DNA of 64,000 bases from Phallusia mammillata (Eukaryota > Chordata > Ascidiacea > Phlebobranchia > Ascidiidae): assembly GCA_003260075.1 (NCBI GenBank), contig QLIY01000045.1, positions 1 through 64,000 on the forward strand, given 5' to 3'. A program made the translations under genes and the position numbers. Below the pieces are notes generated by a model, which was not told where the DNA came from, did not search any database, and worked only from the letters and a program-made list of their open reading frames with translations. Shown here piece by piece: positions 22,104 through 32,717 of this stretch; the stretch's first letter is position 1, and each line of letters starts with the position of its first letter.

Positions 22104-25100
22104 ATGCCACCAGAACTTCCAACAAACGACATAGAATCAGTATCAAGGCGCAGCGACCGTTGCTTTGACGTTGATGTGTATGATGAGCTTTTTTCCGAGG
22201 AGGAGGCAGAGAGTATGGCCAAAAGAAACGAGTTCTTTTGTGTCGACTACAGATTACCGCAGGATAATCGTGATAGGTAACAACATTAAGACGGTAAAAC
22301 ATATAGTTTTGCAATATACGCTCTCTTCGCTACACCATACAGAATAAATGTTAACAAAACAACTTTTATTCGTTTGCTATGTTTACTTGAACTCGGTAAA
22401 GTATCGATTGTTTTGCAGGGTTTGGTTGGTCAATAGTGTCATACATCCAGTGCGAAGAGTGCAAATTCTTGAAGTAAGGAGTATAAAGAAGTCTATGTGT
22501 TCGACAACACAATTAAAAAAACATAATAAATTGATTAGGCCCACCGTGGACCAGTTACTTGCGTGATGTGCAAAGGGAAACGGATTTTTTCGGGCGGACT
22601 TGACAGAAGAATACGAATTTGGTCCGACACCGGAGAGTGTTTTATGAAGATGGAAGACTGCCTTAAAGGTGTATAAAAGCCATCAATCTTATTTGGCGAC
22701 ACTTACAACTGTGTTTTCTTCCACCAAATAGGATAAATTCAATTTAGAATGTAAAATATAATTATAATTTAGCAATACATATATCACCACGTGTCACACC
22801 TGATAGAGTCAACTTTGTCTGTGTTATGTGTAACATAGTACGTACGATTAAAAGTAAAGCTAAATTCAGTGCTAGTGTGTATTTGAGGATTAAATCATCA
22901 TCACTGTATCCACTTATTTTTTGCTTGTTGTAGGTAGCGTTTTGGGTATTGGTGTGATGTCCAGTGCAAAGTGCCGAAAGCTGTATGCTGCATCGTGGGA
23001 CACCAGCGTCTCAGTATGGGACAGCGTTACTGGAAAGCAAATACAGTGTTTGGATGACCACACGGATACAGTGTCAGCTGTAGCAGTGGATACTAAATAC
23101 ATGTACGAAACATTGTTTTTATCCAACATGTTTGGATTTGGAATGCTAGATCAGAGATCGCCAGGCATTTTCTCTCGTTTACTCCTTTGCAGATATATAA
23201 CTTTTCTCGAAGTTTTAAAAACCGTTTTCCCAAACAATCGTGCTGATATTTACTCCCAGAATAATAAAAACCTACCGTATTTACCATAAATAGTTCACAA
23301 ATCAATAAATTCTCTTCGTTTTCTTGGCATTGAGTAGTAGGGGATGAACGTGTTTTCGCATGACGGTAATGTGTTCCCCCCCCCCATAAATAGTTCACAA
23401 ATCAATAAATTCTCTTCGTTTTCTTGGCATTGAATGGTAGGGGATGAACGTGTTTTCGCATAACGCTAATGCGTTTTTTTGTAGTGTATCGTGTTCGCAC
23501 GACGGCACAATAAGGGTTTGGGATGTTATCACGTACCAATGCGTAAGAGTTCTTGATCATCATCAAGGGGCGGTCCACTGTCTTTCCTACGAAGATGCAT
23601 TAATCATCACTGGTGGAGCAGACAAGTATTTTTTACGTTTTTGTGCACGCAATTCACTATAACTGTCATTATCTGCTAACTAAAGCATACATGTGAATTA
23701 TAATAGGGTTGTTTAAGCAGTTTTCCGGTACAGTATATTGTTCTCGTAAAAATGGATGGGATCGTGTAAATACGCAAGAACTTTTGATTTTTTTAACCAC
23801 CCATTTTGGGGTGTTTTGGGGATTCGATAATAGACGGTGAGAAGTTTGTAATGTCGCGCCTTAACCAAACGGAGGCAAAATGGTGTCCCCCCCCCCATTT
23901 TTTACGTTTTTGTGCACGCAATTCACTATAACTGTCATTATCTGTTAACTAAAGCATAGATGTGAATTACAATAGGGTTGTTTAAGCAGCTTTCCGGTAC
24001 AGTATATTGTTCTCGTAAAAATGGATGGGATCGTGTAAATACGCAAGAACTTTTGATTTTTTTAACCACCCATTTTGGGGTGTTTTGGGGATTCGATAAT
24101 AGACGGTGAGAAGTTTGTAATGTCGCGCCTTAACCAAACGGAGGCAAAATGGTGTGCTTGCCCTGGAATGTTTTGACTCTGACAGATTTTAAAGTCGTTT
24201 TTTTGGCGCAGGTATTGGCGAAACTGGCAAGAGGTTATGTTCCCCCTCCAAAAAACTACATATGTCTTTTTCCCGCCGTTTGGCAAATGCTAACTTACAA
24301 CCGAATCGACATAACTTTTTGAAAAACATTAACGTTTTTTTGATGTGCCAAAATTATATGGAAGGTTTCGAAATGTTAATTTAAGCAATAATCTTATTTC
24401 TTATGTAGGTTGGTGTTTGTGTCCGACCCAGACACGGGATGTGTGCTGAAAACTTTTCACGGACATACATCACCGATCAATGCGATTCAGGTATCAGCAG
24501 TTTAATTGCGGCTTGTATTTTTTCATACAAAGTTAATTTACTTAAGTGGGAATTTTGTTTTGAAAATTGCAATTATTTGCTAACATACTGATTTATTGTT
24601 ATAGCGACAGCAGAGCCTTATTGTCACCGGAGACCTCGGCGGCTACGTGATATTTTGGTCGCTAAGTGGCGATGAAGGGCTAATGGAGTTGGTGAAAGCC
24701 CATGACAAGCAAATTAATCAGATCGCATTTCACGGAGGAAGATTCTTTACTGCCTCTCAGTAAGAAACCACGTAGATAACTTGCTTGGCTTATCCTTGTT
24801 TTTAAATAAGTTTTTTTAACGGCATAACTTTACATTTGTGTTTGATAAAGCGACAAAACAATCAAGGAATGGGAATTGATGACAATGACATGCGTCCGTG
24901 TCATGCAGGGTCACATGGCACCAGTTACCGGAGTTCAGGTAAACACAAATTTATGTAATGGTTTTAATACATAATTATATATGTGGTGCGTCAAGTATTG
25001 AAGTCTCGGTCTGGCATTACAACAGCTACTGTTCCCTGAAATAAAATAAAAAATGCCGCCATGCGAAAAACCGTGAAGGCGTAGTGAACAATTATACAGA

Positions 25101-25734
25101 CAGTTATGTTGCATTATGTGTTTGTTTTATACCACAAAGGGGCTTTGAAAAAACATTAAGTTTCTTACGTAGAGTTGGAATATAAAGTATCTTGTTAAAT
25201 CAATAATTTTAATCAGTGGTAGGATTCAATTTTTTTGTCAGCCGGTTCTGTTACAAAAAGTCCATGGACAGTAACCATTAGTGCTAACCGGTTCGCTGAT
25301 CTGATAAAATTTCGTAAGACGGTTCCATAGAACCGGTGCGAATCGGCTAAATCCGGCCACTGGTTTTAACTCTGTCGAACTGTACTGAAGTGCAAAACCT
25401 AAATTTATTTGGGGTGCCATGGAAACTCACCGGTCCAGGGGTTGCCGAGTGTACTGCAGTATGGAGAATGTCGCATATGCCCCAAAATTATATTTTGCAT
25501 GTAAATGCGGTATAGACGATACATGTGTTACTTTGTACTTCAAAAGGGTCCAGTATGGAACCGCCAGTGACAACATACTTGTTTAGGTCACTGTAACTTC
25601 TTTTTTTTACTAAATCGGTTTGTTTCTTGCTCTTTACACAGTTCACCGACCGATACCTCGTGAGTTGTAGCAAGGACGCCACTATTCGTCTTTGGTGGTG
25701 GGGAAGCGATGATGACGACGAAATGAACCAATGA
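22104..25734 (+). CDS. WD40-repeat protein
   Basis: Nine exons (22104-22276, 22419-22473, 22539-22668, 22934-23102, 23485-23625, 24409-24490, 24605-24759, 24851-24938, 25642-25734) total 1086 nt and encode 361 aa with closed phases. An acidic N terminus (DELFSEEEAESMAKRNEF) precedes about seven WD40 blades: FSGGLDRRIRIWSD, AASWDTSVSVWDSV, SCSHDGTIRVWDVI, VFVSDPDTGCVLKTF, VTGDLGGYVIFWSL, SHDKTIKEWEL and SCSKDATIRLWWWG. It should form one beta-propeller, a protein-interaction scaffold. The family was not identified. The gene lies 373 bases after an F-box gene on the same strand, so the pair could act together as SCF components, but this is only suggested by position. Introns 4 and 5 contain poly-C-joined duplications; intron 8 contains a small MITE. 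Confidence 0.9.
23286..23476. repeat. Poly-C-joined direct duplication in WD40 intron 4
   Basis: The segment 23286-23375 recurs at 23386-23476 after C10 at 23376-23385, with a few substitutions. Confidence 0.95.
23628..24154. repeat. Poly-C-joined direct duplication in WD40 intron 5
   Basis: This is the largest of the set. About 259 bases at 23628-23886 recur from 23897 after C10 at 23887-23896. The copies are almost identical (a handful of substitutions). The duplication starts three bases inside the intron. Confidence 0.97.
25214..25362. mobile_element. Small hAT-like MITE in WD40 intron 8
   Basis: 149 bp bounded by CAGTGGTAGGATT and a right end AATCCGGCCACTG (imperfect inverted repeats). 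The 8-base flanks ATTTTAAT and GTTTTAAC agree at 6 of 8 positions. Confidence 0.6.
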
Positions 25735-27219
25735 GTGCAAGAACATTTTCGCGACTGTGCCAATTTACATATAACGAGCATTTTACCTGTTTTGTCGTTT
25801 CCTGTTGTTACCTAAAAACGTTACTTTGTCGTATTTTCGTGTGAATTATTTTGTCGTAAAATGATCACTGTAAAATGCCATCGCACGCAAATTGAGAATG
25901 ACAATAGTCCTTTAGGGAACCATAAGTCAATTTTCGCTTAATAACACCGTTCGCTGTTAAATATTTCTGGTCGTAAACTTTACGGCAATTCGTCGCAGAC
26001 CGTTTGAAGCAACCCTATATTTCATCGTTTCAATCCAGGTTGTTATCGGCAATTGCCCCATCCTTCAGTCATTTTTTACCTTCTCAGAATTATTTATTCC
26101 TGATGCATTACCGATGTATACAGAATGCATTTAGATGATTCAATAACATATAATTTTAACAAATGTCCTAAATTTGATGTAAAGTCTGTGGAGAAATCCT
26201 CTGCAACCATGTCACATGAGTTTCAGCTCAAATCAACTTCAGTGTTCAATCAAGGCTACAATATACGCCAATGACCTATTTTGGGCTCTGTTTTGGCAAG
26301 AGAGTCATAACCCTCGTGATAACGAATTTACTGCCTAAAAGTGTATTGGTTTTAGATATTAAAGTTTTATTCTTTACACATAACTACTTACATAATCCCA
26401 CGAGACTTCTTTGTTCCTTGAGGATAAAGACAATTAAACGGCTGTTGATTGATCCTGCGTAGACTGGGACGTAAAAGATCTGTAGAACTCATAACGTGGC
26501 GGGTGGTTTGCCCTTTCTTCCACCAAACAAACAAATGGAGAATGATCCAATGCTTTATTTTCACCTTGTTACCATTTCAATAAAACATTTAGTTGTGTTT
26601 TGGTAGCCTACATTATTTTCATCAGCGTTTAGTAAGAAGTAGCATTTATTACGGCCAAGGTGTTTGTGTGCATTATAAGACAGGCCTACTAGATCCCTGG
26701 AAACAAACTGTACAGCAGTGAGTGAATTTGCTATACTCAGTCAGATTTTAATAGGCTATTTGTGCTGAAGGTTACTTTAGTGACTAACCAGAAGACAAGG
26801 TTGTTTTGGCGTGTCAGACTTGGCCTGATATATTTTATCAGTGGCAGCTCGTAAAAGAAACTGTGAAATGTGGTAATAAAACATGTTTAACTAACTTACC
26901 TCCCTCTAAGAATTTTCAAACCACGATCGGTTACAGAGAGAATTTTTTATAAACGAACAATGGCAATCTGAACAGTTGCAAGTTGCCTAAAACGCGTGGG
27001 CTGTCCGAAATGAAATTTCTGTAAAGTTTTAAGTAGAAAATGTCGTGAGTGGCAACTTTATTTTGCTATTTATTAACAATAGAGCTTACGTGGGTTATAT
27101 ATCAAACAAAATGCCCTTTATTGCACAAAATATCCAACAAAATCCCATCTCTGTAAGGTGGAGTCTCCTACCAGGATAGCGACGCATGCGTGGGTGAAAA
27201 ATAACCAAATATACTAGTT

Positions 27220-27238
27220 CCCCCCCCCCCCCCCCCCC
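27220..27238. repeat. C19 homopolymer without a visible duplication
   Basis: Nineteen consecutive C. Unlike the other C runs, the bases after it (TTGAGAAAGACCTC) were not found just before it. Confidence 0.9.
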
Positions 27239-27985
27239 TTGAGAAAGACCTCTTCAGAGTCGTGTGCCGCCTTGTTGACGGCGAGGCGGACGAAACAACG
27301 CCTTTGTTCTCATATTAACAATTCAAGGGAACAATTGCGTACAGGACCGAACCGACTGGACCACCAGCGGCCTTGATTCGGTGACATCACGGATAAACGT
27401 GGCTTGTTTTGTGACGAACTCGGATAGCGTGCGAGGTCGTCCTGGATGCGAGGTGCTCGAAATTTTATTGGTGGCTAAATCTCGGCAAGTGGCATAAAAC
27501 ATCCTTGTAGTGGGAAACGCGCTCAAGCATACGTACGCTATTTCCCGTAATAGGTTTGAGGTTGTCTGAAACATCGCGGCGTGGGGGAAAAGTGTTTACA
27601 CGCGATGGAAATTTTTGTTTCGGTGTGAGCCGCGGTTTCAACCAAGCTGCAATCCGGTGTTTAAACACGCATTAATGTTTCTCCTCAAACGAATTTTGCG
27701 CTCGTGGTTGCTTGTTCGTGAAGATAAAATTATGTTTACTTTACAATATATGTCACAATTATGTAGCTTTAAGTAAACAACCTGTTGCGTTTAAGTATTT
27801 TGCTGAGTCAGACAAACATGTGTAAAGGGATAAATCGAAATATAAAGCATGCTTTATCAATAAAGCATGTCTACGTCGACTTGCAAAGAAACACAAAACA
27901 TTTCCTAAGCAATTTTTAAATTTTATATTATTTTAAACCTATAGCAAAAACGTCAACAATCTTTTTTGTGATCAAATACCTAGAG

Positions 27986-28351
27986 CAGTGGTTCCCAACG
28001 CCCCCCAGGGGGGCCACGAGCTGTGTTCTGGGGGGCCACATGAGTATATTCACCAGAAACACCCACAAAAAGCCATTTTCTTTTTGTAATGTGCATGTTG
28101 CAAAATAACTTTTTTCCTAATTTAATCGACTATTTCACACACTATTTGCCTATATTAAGGTTTTTCACGATTACGGATTCTTTTTTACTCTATTCGATCT
28201 GTGTAAAGCCGAAATTAGTACCGAATTCAAACACGGGTTGTCATTTAATTTTTTAAGGGGGCCACAGGACTTACAGGATTACTTGAAGGGGCCACAAGGT
28301 CAAAAAGTTACGTGTAGGGGGGCATGGTCCACGTAAGGTTGGGAACCACGG
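27986..28351. mobile_element. hAT-type MITE
   Basis: A 366-bp element with ends CAGTGGTTCCCAAC and GTTGGGAACCACGG. The 8-base flanks ACCTAGAG (27978-27985) and ATCTAGAG (28352-28359) match at 7 of 8 positions. The interior is rich in GGGGCCAC motifs near both ends. It is non-coding. Confidence 0.88.
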
Positions 28352-29447
28352 ATCTAGAGCTTTTAAGAGGGGGCGCAATGGCGGCACTATGCGGAAAAGT
28401 AGAATTCGGCAAAACATGTAGTTATTTGAACCCAACAAACAGTGCTCGTTCCAGATGGCACAAAAAGGACTATGCAAGTTGCGTAACCCTTGCACAAGTG
28501 AACACAGCAAACAGGCCCAGGAACAGCAGACCGGAAGGCGCTATCGCTATTGGGACAAACACAGGAAGTAGATGCTTGCTTTATAAATGACATACCGGCC
28601 CTTTCCAAACGAAAAATTTCGTTTTAAATATATCTTGACACGATAAAACACTTTAAATTGGTATACAAGTCCCCACCCATGTGCTGGAACACGTTTAGTA
28701 GGAAATGGGCAGCACAAATAATGCAAGTTGATAAATTTGGCCAGTTGTTTAGCAACAAAATTTAACAAGCAATCGTTGGCCCAAGGACAATTCTGCCATC
28801 AAAAATCAGTTCCATCAAAAATCAGCCTGGAAAAATCATTTGCTTACAAAAAAATCGTTCTCTAAACCATTTAAATGTGATCAAAAACACTAATTACATG
28901 CTTTTAGGGCCCCGTTGTGGACTTAACAGATTTATAGCAAATGATCGAAACCACCAAAAAGCGAAAATAACCTTTTACTAATGAGCTTCGAAAAAGAGAG
29001 TTGAAGGATGACGCCAGTTTTATGGAGGCGCAATGAGATCGCGGAAGCGACACAATGGACGCTATTCACCTCGCTTATGATTTCAGTAACTATGTGGGCT
29101 TTGGGGGTTTGTTCAACGAACGCGTGGCCATTGCACGTTCTATGGGAAATGTCGGAATCCCGGTAGTTTTGCAAATAAACTGGGCTTACAAGCCCGGCGG
29201 TCGGATATGCACAAGTTGACTCGACAAATATCAACCACTCGCTCGTCTGTAGACGATTAAGGTCGTACAGGCGCCCGTCAATTAATCACTGCACATTCAC
29301 TCGTGCCTTCCCTCCGGATCACGACAATGCACAATTGCGATTTTCAGACAAGTGTTTGTTGATTCTAGCAGAATAGAACAAGCACGATGATAACTTTGGC
29401 GCCCGTGTCGCTTTGATTAAACAAGACTAGGAGACGCTGTGCTCGCG

Positions 29448-29493
29448 CTTCTATTTGAATAAGGCATGCCGTGTAGGCGTGGGGCTAACTAAA
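29448..29493 (+). ncRNA. Spliced-leader RNA gene-like sequence (possible pseudogene)
   Basis: TTCTATTTGAATAAG at 29449-29463 is identical to 15 of the 16 bases of the Ciona mRNA 5' trans-spliced leader as remembered (ATTCTATTTGAATAAG). It is followed directly by GCATGCC, where an SL RNA would have its GT splice donor, then by a short hairpin (ATGCC, loop GTGTA, GGCGT). The donor-like GC, the replaced first base and the isolated position argue for a variant or pseudogene. The 3' end given here assumes the remembered SL RNA length of about 46 nt. Confidence 0.5.
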
Positions 29494-32083
29494 AAACTAA
29501 GATTTTCATTTTGTTGCAAATTTTTATCAAAACAACCAAACGACACAAACATACCTGGATCAACAACAACATAAATTGCCAGAATACACCAATTCATCAC
29601 GAAATCGAAAAAAATAAACTCGAAATCACTCGAACAAAATGTTGTTTTATTTTAAAAATTGTACGGTTGAGAACAATGTACATTTACCGTAAAGCAAGTA
29701 ACAGATTTACTCCAAGCTGATAAAAGAACATTTAAATGCATTCCCGCGATCAGCAGATGATACATGTTTTGGGTTTGTATTCTATTGCTTTGTGCAGATT
29801 GACAAAAATGAGATTATCTCCACTGCAAACAGATTTTCAATGTACTCAACACGCTTGCTCCACTCATACTGGCGCCCGACCATTGTGTTTTGTGTGGTTT
29901 CAGGGTTCAAACAGAACTGGAATGTTAGCTTCGCGGATTTTGAACGTTCCTATCTGATGTGTGATATACTTAGTACCAGTCTCCCAATTCACGACGCTTA
30001 CGGTCAACGGCGGATTATTTGAATACTAAACGACCAGCTATCCGTGTTACTGGGCCTGGTCAGCAGTTTGGCGTTTAAAGAGCGAGAAAAATGATGGATG
30101 TGTGGCAATAATCAGTCGTTTGTGTGATCGGCGCTGTTCTGTCCTGCGCTATGAGGACAAACAAGTCCCCATTCTGAAAAGCATATGCACAAGTAAACAT
30201 TGTGTCATTGTGTCAATGGTATACTGGCTAAGCAGTGCTAATCTTTCGTCGCTAATTATGTGAGGACTGAAAAAGAATTTTTGGTCGTGCAAACAGAGAT
30301 AGAGTCGTTGCTGACATCAGTTCTTTCAACATGTTTTTTAGACGCAACGAATCTTCTCTCTTCTTATGCAGTTCAGATAAAAAAAAACATTAAAAAAGGA
30401 AGCAAAATAACGAAAAGGTGAGGTGATAGAAATGTACATGGGGCGTGAACAAAATGTGTTCTTCTCTATAAGTGTCGAATAGACCAAAACAAAATGGCTC
30501 CGTAAATCAGTAGACAAGTTTGCTGTAGTCAGGTAAACTTTAGGTGCGGAAAAGGCTAATTCGCGAGGACCTGTTGACAGATTTGTCGTAGTACGAGTGG
30601 GTTTCACTTTATTTTTGGTATGAGGCCATTGCAATGAAGGCGTGTGTAATTGGCACTTGTCGGTATTGTGGAGGACACGCGCGGAAGGCCTGCGGTGAAG
30701 TGATCCAAATGTGCCAAGTGACAAAATGCCTTGTCGCAAGTATTCACTGAAGCACCCTTGGCCGGTCAAGGGCCGGGTAAGCGACCTCCCCACACCTGAC
30801 CCTATCTTAAGAACGATGTATCTCGCCCGCGCTTACCAAAGAAATCCAACGGTCGTTGCAGAAGATCCCTATAAGCCTGACCTTGCTGCTCCTTGATAGG
30901 CTAAGAGAGGAGGCTGGACGGTTCAGGCTTTTGAACATTGCACGCTATGTTGCATACAAAGCAACATGCACAACGTTTTAAACTAATTGCAATATGTAGG
31001 GAATTTTTTTAACAATTTTAATCCCACTTCCTCTTTTAGAAATCTAATTGTGCTGTGGTAAACTGATTTTAGGTTTGTACAGTGCCGATTTGTGTTGCTT
31101 TGGATTACTTCATCAAATATAATGGATGTGACACATTACACGTGAGTTTTAAAAATATTGTTTTAAGGTTTTGTTGTTGTTTTTGCACCAAATTGTGCTG
31201 TAATCCAGCTCTGGTTAAAACTGTGGTGATGAGCCTAAAGAGTTGTGACTACTAGCCTAAGTATTGAACCATTACTAAACAGATAGGACAGTCCAATGAT
31301 GAGTTTAGATGTATTGTTAGTAATCGCAGTACTTTGTCAAGCTTATCTAGTTAAATGAGGTATTCCAGACGTGTTATAAAGCATTTTTATGAGAGTAAAT
31401 GCTGACAGAAACGTCCGCAAGCCTGATGATATGTTCGTTTGCGTTTGTTATGTCTGTAACAACAAGTGACAGACTGTATTTTTTGTGTGGAATTCCGAGT
31501 TCCTTCCATTCTAAAGTGTTCATTGTCTGCCATAACAGGAAAAGTTACACGGTTTTGTTGTGCTGCCGCGACTTTGCTGAACACAATGGCACCAAAGTCA
31601 CTTTGATATCACGTTTAAAAATTGGCCTCCACTTGAAAGGAGTTCACACTGCCGAGTGGGCTGTTTGAAGGTACAAGCAGTGGTTACGTAACGCTAGAAT
31701 GAAATACTCTACCCGTCAGGTAATGTTGCCTAAAATGGACGGGTGAGTCGTGTTACGACCAACGTAAACCGGATGCTTTCTACAAACTACTGTCGCTCTG
31801 CGGTGGGAGCGCACTGCGGATTTGGGTAATCCAGCAGCGTTATAAAATGTGACACAGAGTGAAATGTAAAAAAGCTTAGTCATCGAAGGGGGTACAATGA
31901 AATGACAAACCGCTTTTGCGCACAAGTTTATAGAAGAACTTATAAATCATCGCCCCCAAAGTCTAAAGTTAACGTAGGACATGTCACTATCGCTAAGTGT
32001 GCGTCCGTTATGACAGAGAACCGCAATAGAACAACGCTTTGTCACAAATTTTACCACATGACACTTTTTCTAAAGGTCACGTT

Positions 32084-32255
32084 TCACTAAAGGTCACTTT
32101 GGTACTTTTTCAGGCAAACAGGTTTATACGAGAAATTTTATTTTCTGAAATTTTATTTAGGCCTACCCCCCCCCCCCTCACTAAAGGTCACTTTGGTACT
32201 TTTTCAGGCAAACAGGTTTATACGAAAAAATTTATTTTCTGACAAACTATAGGCC
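32084..32255. repeat. Poly-C-joined direct duplication upstream of the GDF1/3-like gene
   Basis: The segment 32084-32165 recurs at 32178-32255 after C12 at 32166-32177, with small differences near the end. Confidence 0.93.
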
Positions 32256-32717
32256 TACTTGCGATTAACAATAATGAACAAAAAAATACAAAAAGGATAG
32301 TTGGCTACAAACCAAACATGCTTGTGTATGTTTTTTTTCTGTGTAAGATGTTTCTTTCGTCGAACTGAGATGACGAAAACGAGTTATAGATTGTACAACA
32401 CGACTTGCAAATGCTTGTATTTATCACACCAATGACCGACAAGACAATGTTTTCTCACTCGACTTATCAATGAGCTTGCAATCAAGATTTAGACTACTAG
32501 CCGTCACAGACTACTAGTTTCTCCCAGCGAACTCACACAAAATGGCTGATTAAATCCATGCTTATCTTTGCAACGTGTTTAAACCTCACGCGTGTCTTAT
32601 CATCGTTAATTAGAGGCCGTAAAAACGAAAAACTTTCCAGATTCTGGAACGCCTTTAAAGAAGATGGTTTCTTTACGTTGATCACTGTGTTCACTTGACT
32701 GATGGTATATTGTGGAC

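Larger units (their letters stand above)
25735..32717. other. 7-kb intergenic region upstream of the GDF1/3-like gene
   Basis: No convincing multi-exon gene is seen. It contains a C19 run (27220-27238), a hAT MITE (27986-28351), a spliced-leader-like sequence (29448-29493) and a poly-C-joined duplication (32084-32255). The rest is probably the upstream regulatory region of the TGF-beta ligand gene. One short ATG frame at 30726-30896 (56 codons) is noted but unsupported. Confidence 0.5.

Noticed and set aside
30338-30793. Minus-strand open frame of 151 codons
   Set aside because: No recognisable domain, mixed composition and no splice context; treated as random.
30726-30896. Plus-strand ATG frame of 56 codons (Pro-rich start, ends in DLAAP)
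   Set aside because: It looks mildly protein-like, but there is no homologue in memory, no partner exon and no codon evidence.
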